A stretch of 41,746 nucleotides of DNA from Giesbergeria sp. (GTDB lineage: Bacteria > Pseudomonadota > Gammaproteobacteria > Burkholderiales > Burkholderiaceae_C). The number at the start of each line of letters is the position of its first letter. Positions within the stretch are counted from its first letter, which is position 1. The position numbers were made by a program, and so were the translations under genes. Shown here piece by piece: positions 1 to 7,599 of this stretch. The DNA lies in the NCBI GenBank assembly GCA_023150295.1, contig JAKLLE010000029.1:1-41746 (forward strand), in the 5' to 3' direction. The notes beneath the pieces are model-generated. The model saw nothing but the letters and a program-made list of their open reading frames with translations, was not told the origin of the DNA and did no database searches.

Positions 1-68
1 GCATACCTGCACTGATCAAATGCGCGATATCCACCTGTGTGGGCAATGCCTTGCGAGTTCTCGCCATC
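1..68 (-). CDS. N-terminal fragment of an unidentified protein running off the left edge
   Basis: An open frame begins with ATG at 68 on the minus strand and is still open at base 1. It reads MARTRKALPTQVDIAHLISA for its first 20 residues. A GGAGG-type ribosome binding site lies just upstream in the same strand, around 72-78. The frame begins inside sequence that interrupts the neighbouring HD-domain gene, so it may be the first gene of an inserted element such as a transposase or recombinase. I do not recognise the family from 22 residues, and the mobile-element reading is inference from context only. Confidence 0.3.
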
Positions 69-135
69 CCGGGCCTCCATCAAGTCCTTGATGGGGGCCG
101 ATTATCAACTAATACCGCCTACTATCTGAACAGTA
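69..135. mobile_element. Probable junction of an inserted element within the HD-domain gene
   Basis: Reading leftward, the HD-domain gene keeps its expected pattern up to about residue ENHASR (near 140) and then enters more AT-rich sequence that ends the frame at 105. A new leftward open frame with a good ribosome binding site begins at 68. The host gene family normally continues for at least another hundred residues. An insertion (insertion sequence or integrative element) is the simplest explanation. The terminal repeat and family are not identifiable because the element leaves the window. Confidence 0.35.
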
Positions 136-830
136 TTGCGGCTAGCGTGGTTCTCCACGGCGGCGATCTGGGTGGCCGTCAGGGGGTGCGCCTGTTGCAC
201 CAGCTGATCCTGCAGCTCGGTCATGGCCAGGTTCATGCTCAGGGCCGCGCGGCCCAGGGTCAGCACCTTGGCTTCGGGCCAGTTCAGCACCTCGCGCGCT
301 GTCAGCATGCACACGCAGGACACCAGCATGGCATGCGTGGCACTGTAGAGCTGGGTTTCCTGGGCCGACAGGTAGATCAGCGCCAGCACGGTGGCGTCCG
401 GGGTCTGGGTGGTGTGGCGCAGCAGCTCCTCGTGCAGCGCCTGAAAGCGCGACCCGAAGTCGCCCCCCTGGGGAAAGCGCAGCAGCTTGGTCGCGCGCTC
501 CTGGAGCTCGGGCCAGTCGGCCGGGCCGGTGTTCGGGCGGTTGCGCTCCACGGGCTCCGCCGCGCTGATCTTCATGCTGGCGATCTCGCCGATGTTGGTG
601 TCGGCGATCAGCATGCGCTGCAAGCCCGCGACATAGGCGCGGTGGCTCTCGCCGGATTCATCCGTGTCCACATACAACTGCACACCGCGTGCCAGCAGCA
701 GTTTCAGGTCGTCGCGGTTGCGGATGATGAAGCCCTTTTGCGCCAGCAGCGTTCCATCGGCGCCGCGCAGCACAAAGGGCAGCGGCTGGCCGAAGTGGAT
801 GGAGTCGATGCTGAGCGGTACAAGGTTCAT
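105..830 (-). CDS. HD-domain phosphohydrolase-like signalling protein, C-terminally truncated
   Basis: The 241-residue product starts MNLVPLSIDS and resembles Burkholderiales HD/HD-GYP-like proteins of about 350-400 residues. These have an N-terminal domain of about 75 residues followed by an HD helical domain. The HD part begins around residue 140 (SATHAMLV carries the first expected histidine). The position where a catalytic His-Asp pair is normally found reads GRAALSMNLAM, so the pair is missing and the domain was probably non-catalytic even when whole. The protein ends abruptly after ENHASR with about ten unrelated residues, consistent with interruption by an inserted element at the left edge. 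The role in second-messenger signalling is inferred from the family. The gene is probably non-functional as it stands. Confidence 0.6.
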   Translation of the reverse strand: MNLVPLSIDSIHFGQPLPFVLRGADGTLLAQKGFIIRNRDDLKLLLARGVQLYVDTDESGESHRAYVAGLQRMLIADTNIGEIASMKISAAEPVERNRPNTGPADWPELQERATKLLRFPQGGDFGSRFQALHEELLRHTTQTPDATVLALIYLSAQETQLYSATHAMLVSCVCMLTAREVLNWPEAKVLTLGRAALSMNLAMTELQDQLVQQAHPLTATQIAAVENHASRNTVQIVGGIS

Positions 831-939
831 GGTGTGGCCGCATTATCGGCCGCCCCCCTGGGGGGCAAAAGCACGCAAACCCCAGGTTTCAGGCGCCATT
901 TCCATGGACACCTGATTTACCGCAAGGTTCGCGTCGCCT

Positions 940-3900
940 TCAATGGCTTGCCGGGGGCGATCGGCGCAGCCTCCGTGCCATGCGGCCGAACCATTGGCCC
1001 AGGTCGTCCACACCGGTGAACACGGCCGGAATCACCAGCAGGCTCAGGAACGTGGACGTGATCAGACCGCCAATCACCGCCACCGCCATGGGCGAGCGGA
1101 ACGTGGGGTCTGCCGCACCAAAGCCAATGGCGATGGGCATCATGCCCGCGCCCATGGCCAGCGTGGTCATGATGATGGGGCGCGCGCGCTTGTGGCAGGC
1201 GTCCATCAGCGCGTCAAAGCGCGACAGGCCGTGTTCGCGCCGCGCCAGGATGGCGTATTCCACCAGCAGGATGGAGTTCTTGGTGGCAATGCCCATGAGC
1301 ATGATGAGCCCGATGAGCGAGGGCATGGAGAAGCTCTTCTGCGCGATCAGCAGCCCCACAAAGGCCCCGCCCAACGACAGCGGCAGCGCTGCCAGGATGG
1401 TGACCGGGTGCAGGAAGTCCTTGAACAGCAGCACCAGCACGATGTAGATGCACAGCACGCCCGTGAGCATGGCCAGGCCGAAGCTGGCGAACAGCTCGCC
1501 CATCACTTCGGCGTCGCCCACCGTCACCTGGCGCACGCCGGGCGGCAGGTTGCGCAGCGAGGGCAGCTGCTGCACTTCCTGCGTCACATCGCCGAGTGGG
1601 CGGCCCGAGAGCTCCACCTCCAGGTTGACGTTGCGCGCGCGGTCGTAGCGGTCCACCACGGCGGGGCCACCACTGAATTCGAGCTGCGCCACCTGGCCCA
1701 GCAGCACCGGGCTCTTGCTGCCCGGCACGGCCAGGCGTTCGAGCAGCGCGAGGTCCTGGCGTGCGCCGTCCTGCAGCTTGACCACGATGGGCACCTGGCG
1801 CGAGGCCAGGTTGAGCTTGGGCAGTGCCACGTCGTAGTCGCCCAGGGTGGCGATGCGCAGCGTCTCGCCGATCGCACTGCTGGTCACCCCCAGGTCGGCG
1901 GCGCGCGCAAAGTCGGGGCGCACGGCAATCTCGGTGCGCACCAGGCTGGCGGTGGAGGCAATGCTGCCCAGGCCGGGAATGGTGCGCAGGTCTTTCTCCA
2001 CGGCCAGCGCGGCGCTGTTGAGCGCCTGCGGATCGTCGCCCGTGAGCACCAGAATGAATTTCTCGCCCGAGCCGCCCAAGCCTACCTTGTAGCGCACGCC
2101 GGGCAGGCTTTCCAGCGCGGTGCGGATGCCCTGCTCAATGCCCTGCTTGCGCGGGCGCTCGCCACGGGGTGCAAGCTGGATGGTCAGCGTGGCCTTGCGC
2201 GTTTCGGCGTTGCCGCTGCCCATGAAGGGGTCGGCACCGGCCGAGCCGCCACCAATGGTGGTGTACACGCTCTTGACATGCGCCACGCCCATCACGCGCT
2301 GGCGAGCGTCCTCGGCCACCGCACGCGTCTGCGCCAGCGTGGCGCCGGGCGGCAACTCCAGGTACACCTGGGTCTGCGAGTTGTCGTCCGGCGGGATGAA
2401 GCCCGTGGGCAGCAGCGGGATGAGGGCCAGCGACCCGACGAAGAAGGCGATGGTGGCCGCAAACGTGGCCCAGCGGTGGCGCACGCACCAGGCGGCCCAG
2501 CGCAGGTATACGCCCATCCAGCGCGGCTCGTGGTGTGTGCCCACGATGGGCTTGAGGATGTAGGCCGCCATCATGGGCGTGAGCAGGCGCGCCACCACCA
2601 GGCTGGCGAACACCGCGAGCGAGGCCGTCCAGCCAAATTGCTTGAAGAACTTGCCCGCGATGCCGCTCATGAAGGCCGTGGGCAGGAACACCGCGATCAG
2701 CGTGAAGGTGGTGGCGATCACCGCCAGCCCGATTTCGTCTGCCGCCTCCATGGCCGCCTGGTACGGCGACTTGCCCATGCGCAGGTGGCGCACGATGTTT
2801 TCCACCTCCACGATGGCATCGTCCACCAAAATGCCCACCACCAGCGACAGCGCCAGCAGCGTGATCACGTTGATGGAAAAGCCCAGCAAATACATGCCGA
2901 TGAACGCCGGAATGACCGACAGCGGCAGCGCCACAGCCGAAACGAAGGTGGCACGCGCATCGCGCAGGAACAGCCACACCACCAGCACGGCCAGCAGCGC
3001 GCCTTCGTAGAGCAGGTGCATGGAGCCGTCGTATTCCTCCTGCACCGGCGCGACGAAGTTGAAGGCCTCGGTGATTTCCAGGCCGGGGTGCTGCGCGCGC
3101 AGCTCTGCCAGTGCGGCCTGCACGGCGGCGCCGACCTCGACCTCGCTCGCGCCCTTGCTGCGCGCTACTTCGAAGCCCACCACCGGCTGGCCGTCGAGCA
3201 GCGCCAGCGCGCGCGGCTCGGCGAAGGTGTCGCTCACCGTGGCGAGTTGGTTCAGGCGCACTGCGCGCCCGTCAGGCAGCGCCAGCGACAGGCTGGCCAG
3301 CTCCTGCGCCGTCTGCACCGTGGCCAGCGTACGCACGGGCTGCTCGCTGCCGCCCAGGTCGGTGCGGCCGCCCGCGCTCTCGGTTTGCACCAGGCGCAGC
3401 TGCCGCGAGATGTCAGCCGCCGTGGTGCCCAGGGCCTGCAGCTTGAGCGGGTCCAGCGCCACATGCACTTGGCGCTCCACGCCGCCCACGCGGGTGACGG
3501 CGCCCACGCCGCGCACGGTGAGCAGCTTCTTGGCCACGTCGTTGTCCACAAACCAGGACAGCGCCTCGTCGTCCATGCGGCTCGATGCAATGGTGAAGGC
3601 CAGCACGGGCTGCGCGGCCAGATCCATCTTGGTGACGATGGGGTCGCGCACGTCGCCGGGCAGGTCGCCGCGCACGCGCGCCACAGCCGAGCGCACGTCG
3701 TCCAGCGCCTCCTGCGTGGGCTTTTCCAGGCGGAACTCGGCCGTGATGGTGGCGCCACCGTCCTGGATCTTGGTGTAGATGTGCTTGAGGCCTTGCAGCG
3801 TGGCAATGCTGTTCTCGATCTTGCGCGCCACGTCGTTTTCGAGCTGCGCCGGTGCGGCGCCGGGCAGCGCCACGGTGACCGAGATGGTGGGCAGGTCGAT

Positions 3901-4017
3901 GTCGGGGAAATTCTGCACCTTCATGGCATTGAAGGACAGCAGGCCGCCAAAGCACAGCAGCACAAACAGCATCAGCGCCGGGATGGGGTTCTTGATCGAC
4001 CAGGTGGATACATTCAT
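940..4017 (-). CDS. RND multidrug efflux pump, inner-membrane permease (HAE1/AcrB type)
   Basis: The 1025-residue protein is the full size expected for an AcrB/MexB-type proton-driven drug exporter. It has the usual layout: an N-terminal membrane helix, a large periplasmic loop, a helix cluster, a second periplasmic loop and a second helix cluster. The proton-relay aspartate pair is visible in helix 4 (GILVDDAIVEVEN, residues 399-400), and the partner lysine lies in MGIATKNSILLVEYA. ATG at 4017 has AGGAGC just upstream and lies 12 bases after the adaptor stop. It is the last gene of a leftward operon with the TetR regulator, outer-membrane channel and adaptor. The substrate cannot be read from sequence; such pumps export hydrophobic drugs, biocides or solvents. 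Confidence 0.93.
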   Translation of the reverse strand: MNVSTWSIKNPIPALMLFVLLCFGGLLSFNAMKVQNFPDIDLPTISVTVALPGAAPAQLENDVARKIENSIATLQGLKHIYTKIQDGGATITAEFRLEKPTQEALDDVRSAVARVRGDLPGDVRDPIVTKMDLAAQPVLAFTIASSRMDDEALSWFVDNDVAKKLLTVRGVGAVTRVGGVERQVHVALDPLKLQALGTTAADISRQLRLVQTESAGGRTDLGGSEQPVRTLATVQTAQELASLSLALPDGRAVRLNQLATVSDTFAEPRALALLDGQPVVGFEVARSKGASEVEVGAAVQAALAELRAQHPGLEITEAFNFVAPVQEEYDGSMHLLYEGALLAVLVVWLFLRDARATFVSAVALPLSVIPAFIGMYLLGFSINVITLLALSLVVGILVDDAIVEVENIVRHLRMGKSPYQAAMEAADEIGLAVIATTFTLIAVFLPTAFMSGIAGKFFKQFGWTASLAVFASLVVARLLTPMMAAYILKPIVGTHHEPRWMGVYLRWAAWCVRHRWATFAATIAFFVGSLALIPLLPTGFIPPDDNSQTQVYLELPPGATLAQTRAVAEDARQRVMGVAHVKSVYTTIGGGSAGADPFMGSGNAETRKATLTIQLAPRGERPRKQGIEQGIRTALESLPGVRYKVGLGGSGEKFILVLTGDDPQALNSAALAVEKDLRTIPGLGSIASTASLVRTEIAVRPDFARAADLGVTSSAIGETLRIATLGDYDVALPKLNLASRQVPIVVKLQDGARQDLALLERLAVPGSKSPVLLGQVAQLEFSGGPAVVDRYDRARNVNLEVELSGRPLGDVTQEVQQLPSLRNLPPGVRQVTVGDAEVMGELFASFGLAMLTGVLCIYIVLVLLFKDFLHPVTILAALPLSLGGAFVGLLIAQKSFSMPSLIGLIMLMGIATKNSILLVEYAILARREHGLSRFDALMDACHKRARPIIMTTLAMGAGMMPIAIGFGAADPTFRSPMAVAVIGGLITSTFLSLLVIPAVFTGVDDLGQWFGRMARRLRRSPPASH

Positions 4018-4029
4018 GCTGAATGCTCC

Positions 4030-4082
4030 TTATTTGATAGCTGGTTGCGCTTGATTGGCGTGCGCTGCAGCCGATTTTTCTT
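4030..4082 (-). repeat. GATAGC/GCGCTT dispersed repeat, copy 1
   Basis: On the plus strand this copy contains TTGATAGCTGGTTGCGCTTG followed by a GC-rich segment ending GCAGCCGATTTTT. It matches copies at 16846-16907, 22451-22547 and, more diverged, 41017-41070. This copy supplies the stop codon and about 16 C-terminal codons of the adaptor gene. Confidence 0.65.
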
Positions 4083-5208
4083 CAGATCTCTCGGAGCCCG
4101 AGGCCACGCGCACCAGGTCCCCGTCGTTGAGGAAGCCCGCACCGCGCACCACCACCGGCGCCCCTGCGTCCAGGCCCGAAAGAATCTCTACCCGCTCGCC
4201 CGCACGCCGCCCAGGCTGCACCTTGAGCCGTTGCACGCGCTGGTCTGCGCCCAGCACGAACAGGTAGGTGAAGCCCTCACGCACCACCAGCGCTTCCTGC
4301 GGAACGGTCAGCGCGTCGCTCTGGCCGAGCAGGAATTCGCCGCGCGCAAACATGCCCGCGCGCAGGTCGGGGTGCGCGGGCAGGTCCACATAGACCAGGG
4401 CGTTGCGCGTTTGCGGGTCCACCGTGGGAGCCACCATGCGCAACTGGCCCTGCACGCTGGCGCCGCTGGCCGCCGTGACCTGGGCTGCCGTGCCGGGGCG
4501 CAGGCGGCCCAGCTCGGTGGCGGTGACTTCGGCGCGCCATTCCAGCCGCCCCTTGCGCACCATGCGGAACAGCTCGGTGCCTGCGCCCACCACGGCGCCC
4601 ACGGTGGCGCTGCGGGCGCTGATGACGCCGTGGTCAGGTGCGCGCACCTGGGTGTGCTGCAAGCGCAGCTGCTGCGCCTGCAGCAAGGCCTGGGCCGCCT
4701 CGACCCGGGCCTGCGCGGCCTGGGCGGCAGTGGTGTATTGCTCGATCTGCTGCGCGCTCAAGGCGCCGCTGGCCTGTAGCGTGCGTGCGCGCTCGGCGTT
4801 GGACGCCGCCTCGGCCGCATGGGCCTTGGCCTCCAGCAGGCTGGCGCGCGCCTGGGCGACGTCGGCCTGCACCATCTCGGCGGCAAAGGTGGCCAGCACC
4901 TGCCCGGCCTTGACGCTGTCGCCCACGTTCACGCGCACTTCGGTCAGGCGCAGGCCGTTGCTCTCGGCGCCGATGCTGGCTTCCTGCCACGCGGCCACAT
5001 TGCCGTTGGCGGCCAGGCGCTGGGTCATGGCGGTGCGCTGCGGCGGCGCGGTCTGCACGGTCAGGGCCGGGCGTGGAGCGTTGGCGCCGTCTTGCGCGTG
5101 GGTGGTGCTGGAGAACAGCAGCGCACCGCCAGTGGCCAGTATGCAGGCCGCGATCACGGCCATGGCGGTGGGGGCGAGTGCGGAGAAAGAGAGGTTTCGC
5201 ATTGGCAT
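4030..5208 (-). CDS. RND efflux periplasmic adaptor (HlyD/MFP family)
   Basis: This is a membrane-fusion protein linking the RND pump to its outer-membrane channel. It has an N-terminal signal/anchor (ALAPTAMAVIAACILATGG), a lipoyl-like half (RLTEVRVNVGDSVKAGQVLA), a long alanine-rich alpha-hairpin around residues 110-190, and the second lipoyl half followed by a beta-barrel (LRAGMFARGEFLLG). The frame is open from an ATG at 5226, but ATG at 5208 has AGGACAG directly upstream and is preferred, giving 392 residues. The last 16 or so residues (EKSAAAHANQAQPAIK) and the stop codon are encoded by a dispersed intergenic repeat at 4030-4082, so this tail was probably added when the repeat arrived and is unlikely to be functional. 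Confidence 0.9.
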   Translation of the reverse strand: MPMRNLSFSALAPTAMAVIAACILATGGALLFSSTTHAQDGANAPRPALTVQTAPPQRTAMTQRLAANGNVAAWQEASIGAESNGLRLTEVRVNVGDSVKAGQVLATFAAEMVQADVAQARASLLEAKAHAAEAASNAERARTLQASGALSAQQIEQYTTAAQAAQARVEAAQALLQAQQLRLQHTQVRAPDHGVISARSATVGAVVGAGTELFRMVRKGRLEWRAEVTATELGRLRPGTAAQVTAASGASVQGQLRMVAPTVDPQTRNALVYVDLPAHPDLRAGMFARGEFLLGQSDALTVPQEALVVREGFTYLFVLGADQRVQRLKVQPGRRAGERVEILSGLDAGAPVVVRGAGFLNDGDLVRVASGSERSEEKSAAAHANQAQPAIK

Positions 5209-5287
5209 CTGTCCTGAAAAGTTCATTCAATAGTCCATGGCGCTGCAAGTCACCAAGTCCCTGCTGCGTGAAGTGGGCGCGTTGTTC

Positions 5288-5396
5288 GCCAGGGCTCCCG
5301 CGCAAGGGCCGTCCCGCCGCGCTGGGAGCGTCCCCCTGCCCGCATCGCACAGCGATGCGAGAGCGGGGGGAAGGCGCGCAGCGCCACAGGGGGGTG
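5288..5396 (+). repeat. Dispersed hairpin repeat, copy A
   Basis: The copy begins GCCAGGGCTCCCGCGCAAGG and continues through a hairpin with arms GCATCGC/GCGATGC (about 5342-5358). It ends AAGGCGCGCAGCGCCACAGG then GGGGTG. The reverse complement of 15399-15520 matches it end to end. This copy lies in the 190-base gap between the outer-membrane and adaptor genes of the efflux operon, so it would form a hairpin inside the polycistronic message. That may affect mRNA processing or relative expression. Confidence 0.7.
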
Positions 5397-5398
5397 TT

Positions 5399-6790
5399 TC
5401 ATTCCTGCCATCCGCCGCCTGCGGCGCGGTACAGGGCGACCCAGGCGCCAGCGCGCTCGTGGGCCAGCAGTGCCAGGGACTGGTCGGCCGCCAGGGCGGT
5501 GCGGCGTGCGTCTTCCAGCTCCAGCTGGCTGGCCAGGCCGGCGCGCCAGCGCGCCTCGGTAGCGCGGAAGGCGGTGCGGTAGCCCTCGGCGGCGGCCTGT
5601 GCGCTGGCCGTGCGGCCCACGCTGGCTTCCAGCCGGACCAGGGCCTGCTCCACCTCGCTGACGGCCAGGCGCACGCGGGTGCGGTACAGGGCCACGGCTT
5701 CGTCGTAACGGGCGCGGGCGGCGTCTTCCTGCGCCGCGCGGCGGCCACCGTCGAGCAGCGGCAGGCTCAGGGCCAGCGGGCCGATGGACCAGGTGTTCAG
5801 GTCGGCCTGCAGCCCCTGGGTGCGCACCTGGGCCGCGCCGATGTTGCCGCTGAGCGCCAGGCGCGGGTAGCGCTGGGCCTGGGCCTGGCCCACGTCGGCA
5901 CTGGCGGCAGCAACTTCGCGCTCGGCGGCGAACACGTCGGGGCGCTGGGCAAGCACCTGGGCGGGCAGCGTGGCAATGCGCAGCAGTGCGCCGGACGGTG
6001 GCTGCAGCGGTGTGGGCGCCAGCCGGGTACGCAGCGTGGCTTCATCGCGGCCCGTGAGCGCCACCAGCGCCTTGAGTTCCAGCGCGCACTGCATGCGCTG
6101 CTGGGCGCTGCGCACCACGGCTTCGGCGGCGCTGGCCTGGGCCAGCGCGTGCGTGGCCGGGGCGGTGAAACCCGCGCGTTCGCTCTGTTGCGACAGGCGG
6201 GCCGTCTGCGCGCGCGAATGCTCGTCGTCCTCGGCAATGGCCTGCTGTTGCAGGCAGGTGCGCAGGCTGCTGTACTGCAGCGCCACCTCGGCCGCCACGC
6301 TCACGCGGGCGGCATGCCATTGCGCCTGTGCGCCCTGCAGCCGCTCGCTGGCGGCGCGCTCGGCGGCGGCATTGCCGCCCCACAGGTCGATCTCCCACTG
6401 CGCCTGCAGGCCTGCCTGGGCTGTGCTGGCCACGGCGCGGACGGACTCGTTGAAGCCCCGGCTGGCGCTGGCTTGCGCATCCACCGAGGGTGTCAGCGCG
6501 GCGCGGCTGCCCGTCAGTGCAGCACGCGCCTGCACGATGCGCGACTGCGCCTGCGCCAGATCCGGACTCAGCGCTTGTGCGTCCTGTACCAGCTCCACCA
6601 GCAGCGGGTCGCCCCACTGTGCCCACCAGTCGCCCAGGACCTGTACCGATCCCTGGTGCGGCAGCGGGGCCTGCCAGGCGGTGGGGGTGGGGGCATCCAC
6701 CTGCGGCGGCGGGGCCTGGGTGGCGCAGGCGGCCAGCACCAGGGGCAGGCAGATCGCCCACCACAGGCGGCGGGGGGTGTGGTCAGGCAT
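5399..6790 (-). CDS. Outer-membrane efflux lipoprotein (NodT/OprM family)
   Basis: The 463-residue channel component is of the TolC/NodT type. The N-terminus carries a lipoprotein signal with lipobox LAAC (LPLVLAACATQ), so the mature protein should be acylated and sit in the outer membrane. Two repeated alanine- and glutamine-rich coiled regions form the periplasmic barrel (for example DLAQAQSRIVQARAALTGSR and DVGQAQAQRYPRLALSGNIG). The start overlaps the last eight bases of the TetR gene, so the two are translationally coupled. Gene order is regulator, channel, adaptor, pump; a dispersed hairpin repeat separates this gene from the adaptor. Confidence 0.92.
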   Translation of the reverse strand: MPDHTPRRLWWAICLPLVLAACATQAPPPQVDAPTPTAWQAPLPHQGSVQVLGDWWAQWGDPLLVELVQDAQALSPDLAQAQSRIVQARAALTGSRAALTPSVDAQASASRGFNESVRAVASTAQAGLQAQWEIDLWGGNAAAERAASERLQGAQAQWHAARVSVAAEVALQYSSLRTCLQQQAIAEDDEHSRAQTARLSQQSERAGFTAPATHALAQASAAEAVVRSAQQRMQCALELKALVALTGRDEATLRTRLAPTPLQPPSGALLRIATLPAQVLAQRPDVFAAEREVAAASADVGQAQAQRYPRLALSGNIGAAQVRTQGLQADLNTWSIGPLALSLPLLDGGRRAAQEDAARARYDEAVALYRTRVRLAVSEVEQALVRLEASVGRTASAQAAAEGYRTAFRATEARWRAGLASQLELEDARRTALAADQSLALLAHERAGAWVALYRAAGGGWQE

Positions 6791-7499
6791 GGGGCGGGGC
6801 CTTTCGAGAGGAAGGTGCAGGGGATGCCAGGGCGCGGCGGCGTTCGGCCTCGCTGTGCACCATGGCCAGGGCGTAGCCGGTCAGGCGCTGCGCCCAGGCG
6901 GAAAGGGCCTGCGGCCGCGTCAGCCGGGGCGCCACGGCGTGCAGCACGTCGTGCTGGGTCCACATCTGCATCACCAGCGCGGCAATGGAAAAGGTCAGGC
7001 GGTGCATGTCGTCGTCCGCCCGGGCCACGCCCAGGTGCTGGCACAGCAGGCGCAGCAGGGCCATGTGCGGGGTGCGGCATTCGCGTTCGATCAGCTCGGG
7101 CCACACATGTGTGGGGTTCAGCAGCTCGCGCATGTGCAGCCGCAGCGACTGGCGCATCAGGTCGTCGTGGCGCAGCGGTTCCAGGTAGCTTTCAAAGTAG
7201 CGCCGCAGTGCCGTCTCCAGCGCTATGCCCGGTTCGCTGAAGTAGGCAATCGGCTCCTGGCTGCTGCCCAGGGGCTCGTAGAACGTGGCGGTGTAGAGCG
7301 CCGCCTTGTCGCCAAAGTGGTAGGCAATCGCGGCCACGTTGGCGCCGGCCTCCTGGGCAATGGCACGCACCGAGGTGCGGGCATAGCCCTGCTGCGAAAA
7401 CAGCCGCAGCGCTGCCAGCAACAGCCGCTCGCGCGTGGGCTCGCTGTCGCTGCGCGGATCGCGTGGTGTGGATGCTTGGATGGGTTCACGGACGGCCAT
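6783..7499 (-). CDS. TetR/AcrR-family repressor with CecR-type (DUF1956) ligand domain
   Basis: The 238-residue regulator has an N-terminal TetR helix-turn-helix (RLFSQQGYARTSVRAIAQEA through NVAAIAYHFGDKAALY, residues about 27-75). The C-terminal domain resembles the DUF1956 domain of CecR/YbiH-type regulators (HMRELLNPTHVWPELIE). It is the first gene of the efflux operon and overlaps the channel gene by eight bases, so it very probably autoregulates the operon. A perfect 18-bp palindrome 23 bases before its start codon is the likely operator. The ligand is unknown. Confidence 0.92.
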   Translation of the reverse strand: MAVREPIQASTPRDPRSDSEPTRERLLLAALRLFSQQGYARTSVRAIAQEAGANVAAIAYHFGDKAALYTATFYEPLGSSQEPIAYFSEPGIALETALRRYFESYLEPLRHDDLMRQSLRLHMRELLNPTHVWPELIERECRTPHMALLRLLCQHLGVARADDDMHRLTFSIAALVMQMWTQHDVLHAVAPRLTRPQALSAWAQRLTGYALAMVHSEAERRRALASPAPSSRKAPPHA

Positions 7500-7521
7500 G
7501 GGGCCGCATTAGAACACCAAA

Positions 7522-7539
7522 TTCAAACAATTGTTTGAA
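7522..7539. promoter_or_regulatory. Perfect 18-bp palindrome, likely TetR operator of the efflux operon
   Basis: TTCAAACAATTGTTTGAA is identical to its own reverse complement and lies in the short AT-rich gap just upstream of the TetR start at 7499. Length, symmetry and position fit a TetR-family dimer site overlapping the operon promoter. Binding by this particular regulator is inferred. Confidence 0.7.
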
Positions 7540-7599
7540 AGTGCGGTGACGCACGGAGGGCCATTGGGGCGAATGGCCATTGATCCGGTCCGCACACCG

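Noticed and set aside
852-866. GCCCCCC-T-GGGGGGC palindrome between the HD gene and the RND gene
   Set aside because: It has no usable loop and no T run on either strand. It may be a decayed repeat but cannot be supported as a terminator or operator.
943-4779. Very long open frame opposite the RND pump and adaptor genes
   Set aside because: It is antisense to two strongly supported genes, rich in His, Gln, Arg and Ala with no recognisable motif. Long antisense frames are expected at this GC content.
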